Below, piece by piece: positions 1 to 10,935 of a stretch of DNA of 64,000 nt; the first letter of the stretch is position 1, and each line of letters starts with the position of its first letter. The position numbers and the translations under genes are program-made. The DNA is from Kineococcus rubinsiae (GTDB taxonomy: Bacteria > Actinomycetota > Actinomycetes > Actinomycetales > Kineococcaceae), in the NCBI RefSeq assembly GCF_011839805.1, contig NZ_VWPY01000002.1:62001-126000 (forward strand). The letters are read 5' to 3'. The notes below the pieces were generated by a model that made no database searches, was not told the origin of the DNA, and saw nothing but the letters and a program-made list of their open reading frames with translations.

Positions 1-1
1 C

Positions 2-1774
<1,773 letters not shown>

Positions 1775-1798
1775 GGCGTGGAGAAGGGGAGGGTGGCG

Positions 1799-2428
1799 GT
1801 GCGGGCGGCCCTGGCCTGCGCCGCCGCCGTCGGCCTCCTCACGGTGGCCGTGCTGCGGGGCTGGACGGGCGGGGTCGACGGCCCCGTCTCCCGGGCGGCC
1901 GTCGCGGCGGCCCTGCGGTCCCCGGCGGTCACGACGGGCTGGCAGGTCCTCGAGCAGGTGACGCAACCGGTGTGGTTCCACACGGCCGGGGTCCTCGCCC
2001 TCATCGCGGTGTTCGGGCGGGGCCGCCGTCGTGACGCCCTGGCCGCGCTCGCGGCCGGGGCCGCCGCCGTCGCGGTGTCCCCGCTGGTCAAGACGCTCGT
2101 CGACCGGCCCCGGCCCGCCCTGGAGGCGGGGCTGACCACCGCGGGCGGCGGCTCCTACCCGTCCGGGCACGCCCTGGCGTCGGCGACCGTGGTCCTCTAC
2201 GTCCTGATCCTGCTCCTGCCGCCCGCCGCCGACCGGGCGCGCCGGTGGCGACGGTGGGCGGTCGGCGCGGTGGTCCTGCTCGTCGTCGGCGTCGACCGCG
2301 TCTGGCTCGGGGCCCACTGGCCGAGCGACGTCCTCGCGGGCTGGCTCTTCGCGGGGCTGCTGGTGGCGACCGCGACGGCCGTCGCCCACCGTCGCCCCGG
2401 ACCGGGGACCCGCCCCTCCCCGCCGTGA
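1799..2428 (+). CDS. PAP2-family membrane phosphatase
   Basis: Integral membrane phosphatase of the PAP2 superfamily, probably dephosphorylating a lipid (phosphatidate or undecaprenyl diphosphate type) at the outer face of the membrane. The three family motifs are present: K-x6-RP (KTLVDRPRP, about residue 98), PSGH (about 122) and the R-x5-H-x3-D box (RVWLGAHWPSD, about 170). Several hydrophobic segments fill the rest of about 209 residues. I chose GTG 1799 because GGAGG at 1788-1792 lies six bases upstream; GTG 1778 would add seven residues but has no Shine-Dalgarno site. It is convergent with the glycosyltransferase operon and ends inside a shared hairpin. Substrate not determinable. Confidence 0.85.
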   Translation: MRAALACAAAVGLLTVAVLRGWTGGVDGPVSRAAVAAALRSPAVTTGWQVLEQVTQPVWFHTAGVLALIAVFGRGRRRDALAALAAGAAAVAVSPLVKTLVDRPRPALEAGLTTAGGGSYPSGHALASATVVLYVLILLLPPAADRARRWRRWAVGAVVLLVVGVDRVWLGAHWPSDVLAGWLFAGLLVATATAVAHRRPGPGTRPSPP

Positions 2429-2457
2429 TCATGCAGGCATCACCTGCACGACCACGG
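2423..2457. terminator. Hairpin terminator between convergent genes (dispersed palindrome copy 1)
   Basis: A 15-base arm CCGTGATCATGCAGG (2423-2437), a five-base loop and an imperfect second arm (2443-2457). In RNA made from the minus strand the two mismatches become G-U pairs, so the stem is complete in that direction. It lies between the PAP2 stop and the end of the minus-strand GT39 gene. The left arm is identical to that of the hairpin after pyrF at 42305. There is no U tract. Confidence 0.7.
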
Positions 2458-2467
2458 CAGGGCTGGG

Positions 2468-4597
2468 TCACGCGGCGGTGGCGGAGGCGAGGGCGGTGGA
2501 CGCCGCGACCGGCTGCGTGAGGTCGTAGAACGTCGTGCCGTCCACGGTCGTGGTGGTGAAGTTCTCCGCGACCCACGCCGCGATCTGGGCCGCGGGCTCG
2601 GTGCCGCCCGTGCTCGAGGCGCCGCCGAGGCTGCGGCCCTGCGCGTAGTAGTGGATGTCCCCGGCGGCGACGTGCGCCTGGAACTGCGCCAGCGTCGGCG
2701 ACGGGTCGGTGCCGTTGAACCCGCCGACGGCCATCACCGGGTCCTGCGTCGCGAGCTGGTAGCCCGCGGCGTTGTTGGAGCCCGTGGTCGCGAGGACCCA
2801 GCGGTAGGAGGAGGCGTCGGCCTCCAGGAGTGCGACGACGTCCGCGCCGGGTGTCGTCGAGCCCAGCAGGCCTCCCATCCCGCCGCCGGTGCCGCGGACC
2901 CCGGTCGGCCCGCCGCCCGGGGCGAACCCACCGGCGAACCCGCCCGGAGGAGCGGCGGCCGTCGCGCCCTGCCCACCGGCCTGCCCACCGACCTGCCCAC
3001 CGAAGCGGCCGCGGGACGGCCCACCGCCGGCGAAGCCCGCGCCGGGCCGGCCGCCGGCCGCCCCGGCCACGGTGGGGCCGGCCGACACGATCGAGCCCTC
3101 GTGACCCGTGGAGACGGTCTGCGCGGTGTAGGCGACGGGGCCGGCGAGCCCGGCCACCACGGCCGCGGCGAGGCCCCCGCGCAGCAGCGCGGGCACCAGC
3201 CGGTGCCGCAGCAGCGAACCCGCCACGAGCGCCGCGGCGCCGAGCACCCCGGCGACGAGCACGACGGCACGCAGCCACGGGATGAACTCCGGGGTCCGCC
3301 CGAGCAGGACGGCCGACCACACCGCGGTGAGCAGCACGACGCCCGCGAGGGCGGGCAGCGCCCACCGGCGGGCGCGCGAGCGCCACAGGTCGACGGCCCC
3401 GAGGCCGACGAGCGCCGCGACGCCGGGCGCCAGGGCGACCGTGTAGTAGGGGTGGATGATCCCCGACATGAAGCTGAAGGTGAGGCCGGTGACGAGCACC
3501 CAGCCGGTCCAGGCCACGTAGGCGGCGCGGTGCGGATCGGTGCGCGGGGCGCGCCGGGTGAGGACGAACCCGGCGGCCGCGAGCAGCAGCGCGGCGGGCA
3601 GGAGCCACGCGATCTGGCCGCCCATCTCGCTGCCGAACAACCGGGCGATGCCGGTCTCGCCCCAGCCGCCGCCGCCCCCGACGCTGCCGGTCTCCTCGCC
3701 CGTCAGGCGGCCGAAGCCGTTGTAGCCGAACGTGAGCCCGAGGATCGAGTCGTCCTGCGAGCCCCCGACGTAGGGGCGCATCGACGCGGGCACGAGTTCC
3801 ACGACGGCGACCCACCAGCCGGCCGCGACGACGAGGGCGAGGCCCCCGAGCAGCAGGTGCCGGGTCCGGCGTCCCAGGGGGTGCGGCGCCGCCCACAGGT
3901 AGGCCAGCGCCAGCCCGGGCAGGACGAGGAGCACCTGCAGCTGCTTGGTGAGGAACCCGAGGCCGAGCAGGGCCCCGCAGAGCACGAGCCAGCGCGCGCG
4001 GCCGGAGTCGACCGAGCGCAGCAGCGCCCACGTGGCGACGACCATGACGAGCACGAGCAGCGCGTCGGGGTTGTCGAAGCGGAACATCAGCGCCGCGACG
4101 GGGGTGAGCGCCAGCACCGCGCCGGCGAGCAGCCCGGCCGCGGGCGTCGAGCGGCGCCGGACCGCGGCGAACAGGACGCCCACGGCGGCGACGCCCTCGA
4201 CGGCCTGGGGCAGCAGGACCGACCAGGACGACAACCCGAAGATCCGCACCGAGAGCGCCATGACCCACAGCGAGGCGGGCGGCTTGTCGACCGTGATGGC
4301 GTTGGCGGCGTCGGAGGAGCCGTAGAAGAACGCCTCCCACGACCGCGAACCCGCCTGCACCGCAGCGGCGTAGAAGGCGTTGCCCCAGCCCGAGGCCGAC
4401 AGCCCCGCGGTGTAGAGCACCGCGGTGGCCACCAGCAGGCCGAGCACCGCGGGCCGCACCCAGGCGGGGTCGCCGGGGCGGCCGCGCCACAGGCGGGCCG
4501 CCCGCCCCGGGGCGGTGGTGACGGGCGACGTCGCCGTGACGGCGGCCGTCTCGCGCCGCCGGAACCAGCGGCCGGTCAGGTCGGGGGAGACGCTCAT
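2468..4597 (-). CDS. GT39-type membrane glycosyltransferase (ArnT/PMT-like)
   Basis: A 709-residue GT-C fold enzyme, likely using a polyprenyl-phosphate sugar donor to glycosylate an extracytoplasmic acceptor. The N-terminal half holds many membrane helices; the family hallmark VDKPP lies near residue 103 in the first extracytoplasmic loop. Between about residues 512 and 574 there is a very glycine-rich stretch with GGQVGGQAGGQG repeats, followed by a soluble C-terminal domain (SSYRWVLATTGSNNAAGYQL). The ATG at 4597 has GGAGG upstream and overlaps the stop of the upstream GT2 gene by four bases (ATGA), so the two are translationally coupled and probably act in one pathway: GT2/GtrA makes or flips the lipid-linked sugar, this enzyme transfers it. 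Acceptor unknown. Confidence 0.85.
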   Translation of the reverse strand: MSVSPDLTGRWFRRRETAAVTATSPVTTAPGRAARLWRGRPGDPAWVRPAVLGLLVATAVLYTAGLSASGWGNAFYAAAVQAGSRSWEAFFYGSSDAANAITVDKPPASLWVMALSVRIFGLSSWSVLLPQAVEGVAAVGVLFAAVRRRSTPAAGLLAGAVLALTPVAALMFRFDNPDALLVLVMVVATWALLRSVDSGRARWLVLCGALLGLGFLTKQLQVLLVLPGLALAYLWAAPHPLGRRTRHLLLGGLALVVAAGWWVAVVELVPASMRPYVGGSQDDSILGLTFGYNGFGRLTGEETGSVGGGGGWGETGIARLFGSEMGGQIAWLLPAALLLAAAGFVLTRRAPRTDPHRAAYVAWTGWVLVTGLTFSFMSGIIHPYYTVALAPGVAALVGLGAVDLWRSRARRWALPALAGVVLLTAVWSAVLLGRTPEFIPWLRAVVLVAGVLGAAALVAGSLLRHRLVPALLRGGLAAAVVAGLAGPVAYTAQTVSTGHEGSIVSAGPTVAGAAGGRPGAGFAGGGPSRGRFGGQVGGQAGGQGATAAAPPGGFAGGFAPGGGPTGVRGTGGGMGGLLGSTTPGADVVALLEADASSYRWVLATTGSNNAAGYQLATQDPVMAVGGFNGTDPSPTLAQFQAHVAAGDIHYYAQGRSLGGASSTGGTEPAAQIAAWVAENFTTTTVDGTTFYDLTQPVAASTALASATAA

Positions 4598-5892
4598 CGG
4601 GTGGTCCCTCCGGTGGTGCTGCCGGGTCGGTGGTGGCGACGTCCCGGGAACACCCAGGTGCGCAGGAGCAGGAACCGGACCACGGTGGCGGCCAGGTTCG
4701 CGACGGTCAGGACGGCGAGCTCCACGCCCCGCCCCGCGGCGGGAGCGCCCACGTGCAGGAGGGCGAGGCTGCCGGCGGTGATGGCCCAGCCGAGCAGGAA
4801 CACGAGCAGCCCCTGCGCCTGGTGCCGGCCCGCCCCCTCGCGGCCCCGCACGCCGAAGGTGAGCCGGCGGTTCAGGGCGGTGTTCGCCACGGCCGTCACC
4901 AGCAGGGCGAGGAAGTTGGCGACCTGGGCGCCGGAACCCTCCTGGAACAGCAGGTACAGCAGGGCGTAGGCGAGCGTGGAGACCAGGCCCACGCCGACGA
5001 AGCGCGCGAGCTGCCCCGCCAGGCTCGTGGGCACCCCGGCGAGCGAGGCGGGCTGCCGGCCGCGGCCCAGGCTCTCGCGGACCTGCTGCAGCGGAACGCG
5101 ACCGGTGGCGATGGCCGTGCCGAGGCGGCGGATGCCCCGCAGGTCGGCGAGGGCTGTGGCGACGATGTCGACGCGGCTGTCCGGGTCGTCGACCCAGTCC
5201 ACGGGGATCTCCTGGATGCGCAGGCCCGAGCGCTCGGCGAGCACGAGGAGCTCGGTGTCGAAGAACCAGCCCGTGTCCTCCACGAGCGGCAGCAGCTGGC
5301 GCGCGACGTCGGCGCGGATCGCCTTGAACCCGCACTGGGCGTCGCTGAAGCGCACCCGCAGGGTCCCGTGCAGCAGGAGGTTGTAGCAGCGGGAGATGAC
5401 CTCGCGCCGGGCGCCGCGCACGACGACGGAACCCCGCGCCAGGCGCGAGCCGATCGCCACGTCGGAGTGCCCCGACAGCAGTCCGGCGACCAGCGGCAGC
5501 AGCGCGGCGAGGTCGGTGGACAGGTCCACGTCCATGTACGCCAGGACGTCCGCGTCGGAGGTGGACCACACCTGGTTCAGCGCCCGGCCGCGCCCCTTCT
5601 CCTCCATCCGGACGAAGCGGACTCCGGGCAGTTCCGCGGCCAGCGCCCGGGCGACCTCGGGGGTCGCGTCGGTGCTGGCGTTGTCGGCGATGGTGATCCG
5701 GGAGGGGAAGGGGAACCCGGCGAGGTGGGCGTGCAGCCGGCGCACGCAGGGCCCGAGGTCGGTCTCCTCGTCGAACACCGGCACCACGACGTCCAGGACG
5801 GGGGCGGAGGAGGGTTCCCGGGGCTCCGCGTCGACGGCAGTGCGCGGGCGCGGGGTCGTCGTCCGCCCGGGCGGGATCGTCGTCGCTGTCAT
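4594..5892 (-). CDS. GT2 glycosyltransferase fused to a GtrA-like membrane domain
   Basis: A 432-residue bifunctional protein. Residues about 45-290 are a DPM1-like GT2 domain (DVVVPVFDEETDLGPC, nucleotide-sugar binding; MDVDLSTD, the DxD metal site near 120; CGFKAIRAD), which would load a sugar from an NDP donor onto polyprenyl phosphate. Residues about 295-430 form a four-helix GtrA-like domain, a family linked to flipping such lipid-linked sugars. It sits between the two-component system and the GT39 gene it overlaps. The ATG at 5892 is preceded by CCTCCC rather than a purine-rich site; GGAGG lies about 22 bases upstream, so this start is uncertain or the message is leaderless. Confidence 0.85.
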   Translation of the reverse strand: MTATTIPPGRTTTPRPRTAVDAEPREPSSAPVLDVVVPVFDEETDLGPCVRRLHAHLAGFPFPSRITIADNASTDATPEVARALAAELPGVRFVRMEEKGRGRALNQVWSTSDADVLAYMDVDLSTDLAALLPLVAGLLSGHSDVAIGSRLARGSVVVRGARREVISRCYNLLLHGTLRVRFSDAQCGFKAIRADVARQLLPLVEDTGWFFDTELLVLAERSGLRIQEIPVDWVDDPDSRVDIVATALADLRGIRRLGTAIATGRVPLQQVRESLGRGRQPASLAGVPTSLAGQLARFVGVGLVSTLAYALLYLLFQEGSGAQVANFLALLVTAVANTALNRRLTFGVRGREGAGRHQAQGLLVFLLGWAITAGSLALLHVGAPAAGRGVELAVLTVANLAATVVRFLLLRTWVFPGRRHHRPGSTTGGTTR

Positions 5893-6013
5893 GGGAGGAC
5901 TCTCGGTCGCCGACCTCCGCGCGGTGTGGGGCCGCGCTGTGGTCGACCTGTGGGTCTCGCCCCGCACCGGGCTCGGGGCCGGACGAGGGCGCCGCGTCCC
6001 CGCCCGGGGACCC

Positions 6014-7528
6014 TCAGGCGGTGGGCAGCGTGACCCGGAACGCCGTGCGCCCCGGGGTGCTCTGGACCGACACGGCCCCGTGGTGCGAGGCCACGACCGC
6101 GTCGACGATGGCCAGGCCGAGGCCGGTGCTGCCGGCCTCGCGCGAGCGGGAGGAGTCGCCGCGCGCGAACCGCTCGAACACGTGCGGCAGCGTCTGCGGC
6201 GGGATGCCCGGGCCGTCGTCGACGACGTCGAGGTGCGCCGCGCCACCCTCGGCGCGGATGCCCACGGTCACCGTGGTCCCGGGCGGGGTGTGGGTGCGCG
6301 CGTTGGCCAGCAGGTTGGTCAGCACCTGGTGCAGGCGGCCCTGGTCGCCGACGACCTCGACGACCTCGTCGGGCAGGTCCAGGCGCCAGGTGTGGTCGCG
6401 GCCGGCGACCTGCGCGTCGCTGACGGCGTCCAGGACGATCATCGTGAGGTCGACGGGCCGGCGCTCCAGCGGGCGCCCCGCGTCGAGCCGCGCGAGCAGC
6501 AGCAGGTCCTCCACGAGGCCCGTCATGCGCACGGCCTCGGACTCCACGCGCCCCATGGCGTGCAGCACGTCCGGCGGGACGGCGTCGCGGCTGCGGCGGG
6601 TCAGCTCGGAGTACCCGCGGATCGCCGCCAGCGGGGTGCGGAGCTCGTGGGAGGCGTCGGCGACGAACTGCCGCACCTGCAGCTCGGAGGCGTGCCGCGC
6701 CTCCAGCGCGCTGCTGACGTGGTCGAGCATCCGGTTCAGCGCCAACCCGACGCGGCCGACCTCGGTGTTCTCGTCGGTGTCCTGCAGCGGGACCCGGTCC
6801 TCGAGACCGACGTCGCCGCGGTCCAGCTGGAGCTCCGAGACGCGCCCCGCGGTCGCGGCGACGCGCCGCAGCGGCAGCAGGTCGCGGCGGATGAGGACGG
6901 AGCCGAGGACGGCGGCCGCGGCCACCCCCACGAGCAGGGCGCCCGCCTCCACGGCGATCACGGACAGGACCGTGCGGTTCACCCCGTCCAGCGGCAGGCC
7001 CGTGACGGCGACGGAACCGTCGGCCCGGGTCGTGGCGCTCACGCGGTAGTCGCCGAGGCCGTCGAGGTCGACGGTGTGCTGCCCGTCGCCGGCGACGCTC
7101 CTCAGCTGCGCGGCCTGCGCGCCGGTCAGGGGCGAGCTGCACGCCTGGGTCGCGCTGATCTCCAGGACACCGGTGTCGGCCAGGTCGACCCGGCCGCCGA
7201 CGAACTGGGCGTAGAGGGTCCCGTCGACCTGGCCGGGCCCACCCAGGGCGGGCAGCGAACCGGTGGCGCAGGCGGTGTCGTCGGCGTCGAACCCGGGCAG
7301 CCCCGGTCGGGGGACCCCGCCGCCGCGGAAGTCGCCCGCGACGAGGCGCTGGGAACGGCCCGCGGCCTCCTCCAGCTGGGTGTTGAGCTGGCCGTTCAGG
7401 GTGTGCCGCAGCGCGATCGTGGTGACGACGCCGATGACGAGGCCGACGCCGAGCAGCAGCGCGATCGTCGTGACCAGCAACCGGCTGCGCAGCGACTGCG
7501 GCGTCAGCCGGGACCGCAGGGAGTTCAC
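6014..7528 (-). CDS. Sensor histidine kinase (HAMP, HisKA, HATPase)
   Basis: A 504-residue membrane sensor. One helix near residues 18-40 is followed by an extracytoplasmic domain, a second helix near 190-210, a HAMP linker, and the HisKA domain with the phospho-acceptor histidine in ASHELRTPL (about residue 294). The catalytic domain shows the N box ([12 protein letters not shown]), G1 (DDGPGIP), F (FERFARG) and G2 (GLGLAI) motifs, all intact. The GTG start overlaps the TGA of the response-regulator gene (GTGA), so they form a cognate pair. It is followed after about 120 bases by the GT2/GT39 genes, suggesting that cell-surface glycosylation may be one output. The signal is unknown. Confidence 0.93.
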   Translation of the reverse strand: MNSLRSRLTPQSLRSRLLVTTIALLLGVGLVIGVVTTIALRHTLNGQLNTQLEEAAGRSQRLVAGDFRGGGVPRPGLPGFDADDTACATGSLPALGGPGQVDGTLYAQFVGGRVDLADTGVLEISATQACSSPLTGAQAAQLRSVAGDGQHTVDLDGLGDYRVSATTRADGSVAVTGLPLDGVNRTVLSVIAVEAGALLVGVAAAAVLGSVLIRRDLLPLRRVAATAGRVSELQLDRGDVGLEDRVPLQDTDENTEVGRVGLALNRMLDHVSSALEARHASELQVRQFVADASHELRTPLAAIRGYSELTRRSRDAVPPDVLHAMGRVESEAVRMTGLVEDLLLLARLDAGRPLERRPVDLTMIVLDAVSDAQVAGRDHTWRLDLPDEVVEVVGDQGRLHQVLTNLLANARTHTPPGTTVTVGIRAEGGAAHLDVVDDGPGIPPQTLPHVFERFARGDSSRSREAGSTGLGLAIVDAVVASHHGAVSVQSTPGRTAFRVTLPTA

Positions 7529-8277
7529 GCGGGCGGCGCGGCGTCCGCGGGCTTCAGGACGTACCCGGCACCGCGGACGGTGTGGATCATCGGGTTGCGG
7601 CCCGCGTCGATCTTGCGGCGCAGGTAGGAGATGTAGAGCTCGACGATGTTCGCCTGACCGCCGAAGTCGTAGTTCCAGACCCGGTCGAGGATCTGCGCCT
7701 TCGACAGCACGCGGCGGGGGTTGCGCATGAGGTAGCGCAGCAGCTCGAACTCGGTGGCGGTCAGCCGGATCTCGGTGCCGGCGCGCACCACCTCGTGGCT
7801 GTCCTCGTCCAGCACCAGGTCGCCGACCGCGAGCACGGGTTCCTGCTTGGCGGCCGCGAGGCCCGAGCGCCGCAGGAGGCTGCGCAGGCGGGCCACGACC
7901 TCCTCGAGGCTGAACGGCTTGGTGACGTAGTCGTCGCCGCCCGCCGTGAGACCGGCGACGCGGTCCTCGACGGCGTCCTTGGCCGTGAGGAACAGCACGG
8001 GCACGTCGGTGGCGTCGGCGCGCAGGCGGCGCAGCACCTCCAGGCCGTCGATGTCCGGCAGCATGATGTCGAGGATCACCGCGTCGGGGCGGAAGGTGCG
8101 GGCGGCGCGGACGGCCTCGAGGCCGTTGCCGGCGGTCTGCACCTCCCAGCCCTCGTAGCGCAGGGTCATCGACAGGAGCTCGGAGAGGGTCGACTCGTCG
8201 TCGACCACGAGCACTCGCAGGGCGGTGCCGTCGGGGCGCGAGAGCTCCGTGCGGCGGGCGGCGGTCGGCGCGGTCAT
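7525..8277 (-). CDS. OmpR/PhoB-family response regulator, PhoP-like
   Basis: A 250-residue DNA-binding regulator: receiver domain with acidic pair D26-D27, phospho-acceptor D70 (VILDIMLPD), the conserved Thr (LFLTAKD) and Lys (VTKPFSLEE), then a winged-helix output domain ([37 protein letters not shown]). Sequence style is close to the mycobacterial PhoP/TrcR group ([24 protein letters not shown]). It is the first gene of a minus-strand operon with its histidine kinase and two glycosyltransferases. A PhoP-box-like direct repeat lies 45-61 bases upstream of the start, suggesting autoregulation. Orthology to PhoP itself is not proven. Confidence 0.93.
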   Translation of the reverse strand: MTAPTAARRTELSRPDGTALRVLVVDDESTLSELLSMTLRYEGWEVQTAGNGLEAVRAARTFRPDAVILDIMLPDIDGLEVLRRLRADATDVPVLFLTAKDAVEDRVAGLTAGGDDYVTKPFSLEEVVARLRSLLRRSGLAAAKQEPVLAVGDLVLDEDSHEVVRAGTEIRLTATEFELLRYLMRNPRRVLSKAQILDRVWNYDFGGQANIVELYISYLRRKIDAGRNPMIHTVRGAGYVLKPADAAPPA

Positions 8278-8321
8278 GCCCCGATCATCGGACCCCCACC
8301 TGCGTGGTGTCCCGGGGAAGA

Positions 8322-8338
8322 CTGTGACCGACCTGTGA
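8322..8338 (-). promoter_or_regulatory. PhoP-box-like direct repeat upstream of the response regulator
   Basis: On the minus strand the sequence reads TCACAG-5 bases-TCACAG, two half-sites starting 11 bp apart (8338-8333 and 8327-8322), one DNA turn. This matches the direct-repeat layout bound by OmpR/PhoB-family proteins and the TCACAGC-N4-TCACAGC box known for mycobacterial PhoP. It lies just upstream of the regulator's own gene. Inferred site. Confidence 0.55.
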
Positions 8339-8369
8339 GTGGTCGTTGCCACGGGGGACCGCCGGCCGG

Positions 8370-8801
8370 TCAGGAGGCGGCGAGCTCGCCGGTGGGCAGG
8401 GTCCGGGCCAGGGCCAGCACGCGCTGGACCGCTCCGCGCGCCGACGACTGCGAGCACGATCCGCCCGCGCGGGCGGTGCAGCGGCGCAGCTGCTCGACGA
8501 AGCGGACCGCCGTCGAGTCCACCGCGGTCACGCCGCGCAGGTCCAGGTGCACGCGCGGGTGCTCGCGACCGCGGCAGTGCGTCTCGGCCTGCACGAGCAC
8601 CTCGTCCAGGCGCGGGGTCAGGAGGAGGTCGACGTCGCCGGTGAGGACGACGTCGAGGACGGCGCCGCGCCGCCGCGTGCGCACGGCCGAGGCCGGGACC
8701 TGCTCGTCGTCGAAGGCGCCCGCGGTGAGGGACGGCAGCTCGGCGCCGCGGGGCGGCGTCGTCACGGTGCGGCTGACGAGGCGGAACGGGGTGGTGGTCA
8801 T
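8370..8801 (-). CDS. STAS-domain protein (anti-sigma-factor antagonist-like)
   Basis: A 143-residue cytoplasmic protein. Residues about 45-135 match the STAS fold, with the conserved loop [12 protein letters not shown] in the variant form DLRG-TAVDST near residue 94; the Ser in DST is at the position phosphorylated in SpoIIAA-type antagonists. The N-terminal 40 residues are not recognised. A GGGAGA site precedes the ATG at 8801. It is transcribed away from rarA and no anti-sigma kinase is adjacent, so its partner must be encoded elsewhere. It could instead be a STAS protein of a stressosome-like or phosphorelay system. Confidence 0.75.
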   Translation of the reverse strand: MTTTPFRLVSRTVTTPPRGAELPSLTAGAFDDEQVPASAVRTRRRGAVLDVVLTGDVDLLLTPRLDEVLVQAETHCRGREHPRVHLDLRGVTAVDSTAVRFVEQLRRCTARAGGSCSQSSARGAVQRVLALARTLPTGELAAS

Positions 8802-8940
8802 GGCGGTCTCCCTGGGGTGGAGGGGTTCTGGTGCGGCAACCCTCGACCCCGCGCGTGGGTGGGGCGCCGGTGCGCGCTGTGCATCTCCTGGAAGGGCTGG
8901 ACGCCGCCTGTGCGGGGACCGTCCGGCGCGGCCCGGCGAC

Positions 8941-8956
8941 TACGGTGGCGCCCGTG
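8941..8956 (+). promoter_or_regulatory. Leaderless promoter of rarA
   Basis: A TACGGT -10 hexamer (8941-8946) ends seven bases before the GTG start at 8954, so transcription would begin at or next to the start codon. No Shine-Dalgarno site is present. Confidence 0.5.
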
Positions 8957-10330
8957 GCCGACCTGTTCTCCAGCCCCGGGCTCGACGACGACCCGGGCAC
9001 CGGCGGCGACGTCCCCACCGTCCTCGCGGGAGCCCCGCTCGCCGTCCGGATGCGCCCGCGCAGCATCGACGAGGTCGTCGGCCAGCAGCACCTGCTCGGC
9101 CCCGGATCGCCGCTGCGGCGGCTCGCGTCGGAGGAGGAGCTCGGCCGCGCGGGGCCCGCCTCGGTGATCCTCTGGGGGCCCCCGGGCACGGGCAAGACGA
9201 CGCTCGCGCACGTGCTCGCGCGCTCGGGCGGGCGGCGGTTCGCGGAGCTCTCGGCCGTGACCGCGGGCGTCAAGGACGTCCGCAAGGTCATGGAGGAGGC
9301 GCGCGACGGCCGCGACCTCTACCGCCGCCAGACGGTGCTGTTCCTCGACGAGATCCACCGCTTCACCAAGGCGCAGCAGGACGCGCTGCTGCCGGGGGTC
9401 GAGAACCGCTGGGTCGTCCTGGTGGCCGCCACGACGGAGAACCCCAACTTCTCCGTCGTCACCCCGCTCCTGTCGCGCTCGCTGCTGCTGACCCTGCAGC
9501 CGCTGGACGACGACGACGTCCGCGGGCTGCTGGAGCGCGCCGTCGCCGACCCGCGGGGGCTCGCGGGGGAGGTGGAGCTCTCGCCCGAGGCGCTCGCGCA
9601 CCTGGTGCGCCTGGCCGACGGGGACGCGCGGCGGGCGCTGACCGCGCTCGAGGCGGCCGCGGGCACGGCGTTCGACGACGCGTCCGCGGGCCCGCCGCGG
9701 ATCACGCTCGCGCACGCCGAGACGGCGCTGGACCGCGCCGCGGTGCGCTACGACCGGGCCGGCGACCAGCACTACGACGTCGCCAGCGCGCTCATCAAGT
9801 CCATGCGCGGCAGCGACGTCGACGCCGCCCTGCACTACCTGGCCCGGATGCTGGAGGCGGGGGAGGACCCCCGCTTCATCGCCCGCCGCATCGTCATCTC
9901 GGCCTCGGAGGACGTCGGCATGGCCGACCCGAGCGCCCTGCAGACGGCGGTCGCGGCCCTGCACGCCGTCGCGCAGATCGGCATGCCCGAGGCGCGGATC
10001 ATCCTGGCCCAGGCCGTCGTGCACAACGCCGTCGCGCCCAAGTCCAACGCCGTCTACAACGGCATCGGCGCCGCCATCGCCGACGTCCGCGGCGGCCTCG
10101 CGGGCACCGTCCCGCCGCACCTGCGCGACGCCCACTACTCCGGCGCGGCCCGCCTGGGCCACGGCAAGGGCTACCAGTACTCCCACGACGCGCCGGCCGG
10201 CGTCGCCGAGCAGCAGTACGCGCCCGACGAGCTGGTGGGCAGGGACTACTACGTCCCCACCGACCGGGGCTTCGAGGCCCAGGTCCGCGAGCGCCTCACC
10301 CGGCTGCGCCGGATCGTCCGCGGCCGCTGA
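8954..10330 (+). CDS. rarA: Replication-associated recombination ATPase RarA (MgsA)
   Basis: A 458-residue clamp-loader-like AAA+ ATPase acting at stalled replication forks. Visible: the RarA opening ([23 protein letters not shown]), Walker [10 protein letters not shown] near residue 75, Walker [10 protein letters not shown] near 128, sensor 1 ([11 protein letters not shown]), the arginine-finger region (PLLSRSLLL) and the C-terminal tetramerisation domain ([10 protein letters not shown]-type segment [19 protein letters not shown]). GTG 8954 was chosen because a -10 box lies directly upstream and the usual short ADLF opening follows. Next in line is a PemK-like gene, where many actinobacteria carry rpsD. 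Confidence 0.95.
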   Translation: MADLFSSPGLDDDPGTGGDVPTVLAGAPLAVRMRPRSIDEVVGQQHLLGPGSPLRRLASEEELGRAGPASVILWGPPGTGKTTLAHVLARSGGRRFAELSAVTAGVKDVRKVMEEARDGRDLYRRQTVLFLDEIHRFTKAQQDALLPGVENRWVVLVAATTENPNFSVVTPLLSRSLLLTLQPLDDDDVRGLLERAVADPRGLAGEVELSPEALAHLVRLADGDARRALTALEAAAGTAFDDASAGPPRITLAHAETALDRAAVRYDRAGDQHYDVASALIKSMRGSDVDAALHYLARMLEAGEDPRFIARRIVISASEDVGMADPSALQTAVAALHAVAQIGMPEARIILAQAVVHNAVAPKSNAVYNGIGAAIADVRGGLAGTVPPHLRDAHYSGAARLGHGKGYQYSHDAPAGVAEQQYAPDELVGRDYYVPTDRGFEAQVRERLTRLRRIVRGR

Positions 10331-10343
10331 CGCCGCGGCTGGC

Positions 10344-10358
10344 TAGGGTCCGCCCGTG
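10344..10358 (+). promoter_or_regulatory. Leaderless promoter of the PemK-like gene
   Basis: TAGGGT at 10344-10349 ends six bases before GTG 10356, and there is no ribosome-binding site. The geometry equals that before rarA and the DUF948 gene. Confidence 0.5.
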
Positions 10359-10895
10359 CCTGGTCTGCGATCCACCCTCACCCGCCTGCTCGCCCTCGGC
10401 GGCCGCGCCGCCCTGGCGGAGCTCGAGCGCCGCAGCGCCGCGCCCCGCCGGACGCCCGACACGGTCGACGCCGCCCGCGAGCGCCCGCGTCCCCGGCGCG
10501 GCGGCGCGTCGGCCGTCCCCGGGCGCGTGCAGGTCGAGTACGCGCCCCGCGCCGACGGCCACCCCGACCCGGGCGAGGTCGTCTGGACGTGGGTGCCCTA
10601 CGAGGAGGACGACGGGCGGGGCAAGGACCGGCCGGTGCTCATCGTGGGCCGCACGGGTGCGGACCTCGTGGGCCTGATGCTCACGAGCAAGGACCACGAC
10701 GGGCGTCCGGCGGACGGGCGGAGCTGGGTCGACGTCGGGACCGGGGCCTGGGACCGGCAGGGCCGGCCCAGCGAGGTCCGCGTCGACCGGGTGCTCACGG
10801 TGTCGCCCGCGCAGGTGCGCCGCGAGGGCTCGACGCTGCCGCGGGAGCGCTTCGACGAGGTGGTGGCCGAGGCCCGGCGGGTGAACGGCTGGTGA
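10356..10895 (+). CDS. PemK/MazF-family protein, lone
   Basis: A 179-residue protein whose C-terminal two-thirds resemble the MazF/PemK endoribonuclease fold: GEVVWTWVPYEEDDGRGKDRPVLIVG gives the early beta-strands with the basic KDRP motif, followed by LMLTSKDHD and RVDRVLTVSP. The first 60 residues are Arg/Ala-rich and unassigned. No antitoxin gene flanks it: the upstream neighbour is rarA and the downstream one DUF948. Such solitary actinobacterial PemK-like proteins are common and need not be toxins; function as an mRNA interferase is inference. The gene is read from its own leaderless promoter. Confidence 0.75.
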   Translation: MPGLRSTLTRLLALGGRAALAELERRSAAPRRTPDTVDAARERPRPRRGGASAVPGRVQVEYAPRADGHPDPGEVVWTWVPYEEDDGRGKDRPVLIVGRTGADLVGLMLTSKDHDGRPADGRSWVDVGTGAWDRQGRPSEVRVDRVLTVSPAQVRREGSTLPRERFDEVVAEARRVNGW

Positions 10896-10918
10896 CCGGC
10901 CGCGGTGGGGGCAGACGG

Positions 10919-10935
10919 TAGGGTCGTGGCCCGTG
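10919..10935 (+). promoter_or_regulatory. Leaderless promoter of the DUF948 gene
   Basis: TAGGGT at 10919-10924 ends eight bases before GTG 10933; no Shine-Dalgarno site lies between. Confidence 0.5.

Noticed and set aside
2651-4969. Plus-strand open frame across the glycosyltransferase genes (772 codons)
   Set aside because: Low-complexity shadow; membrane helices and DxD motifs belong to the minus-strand genes.
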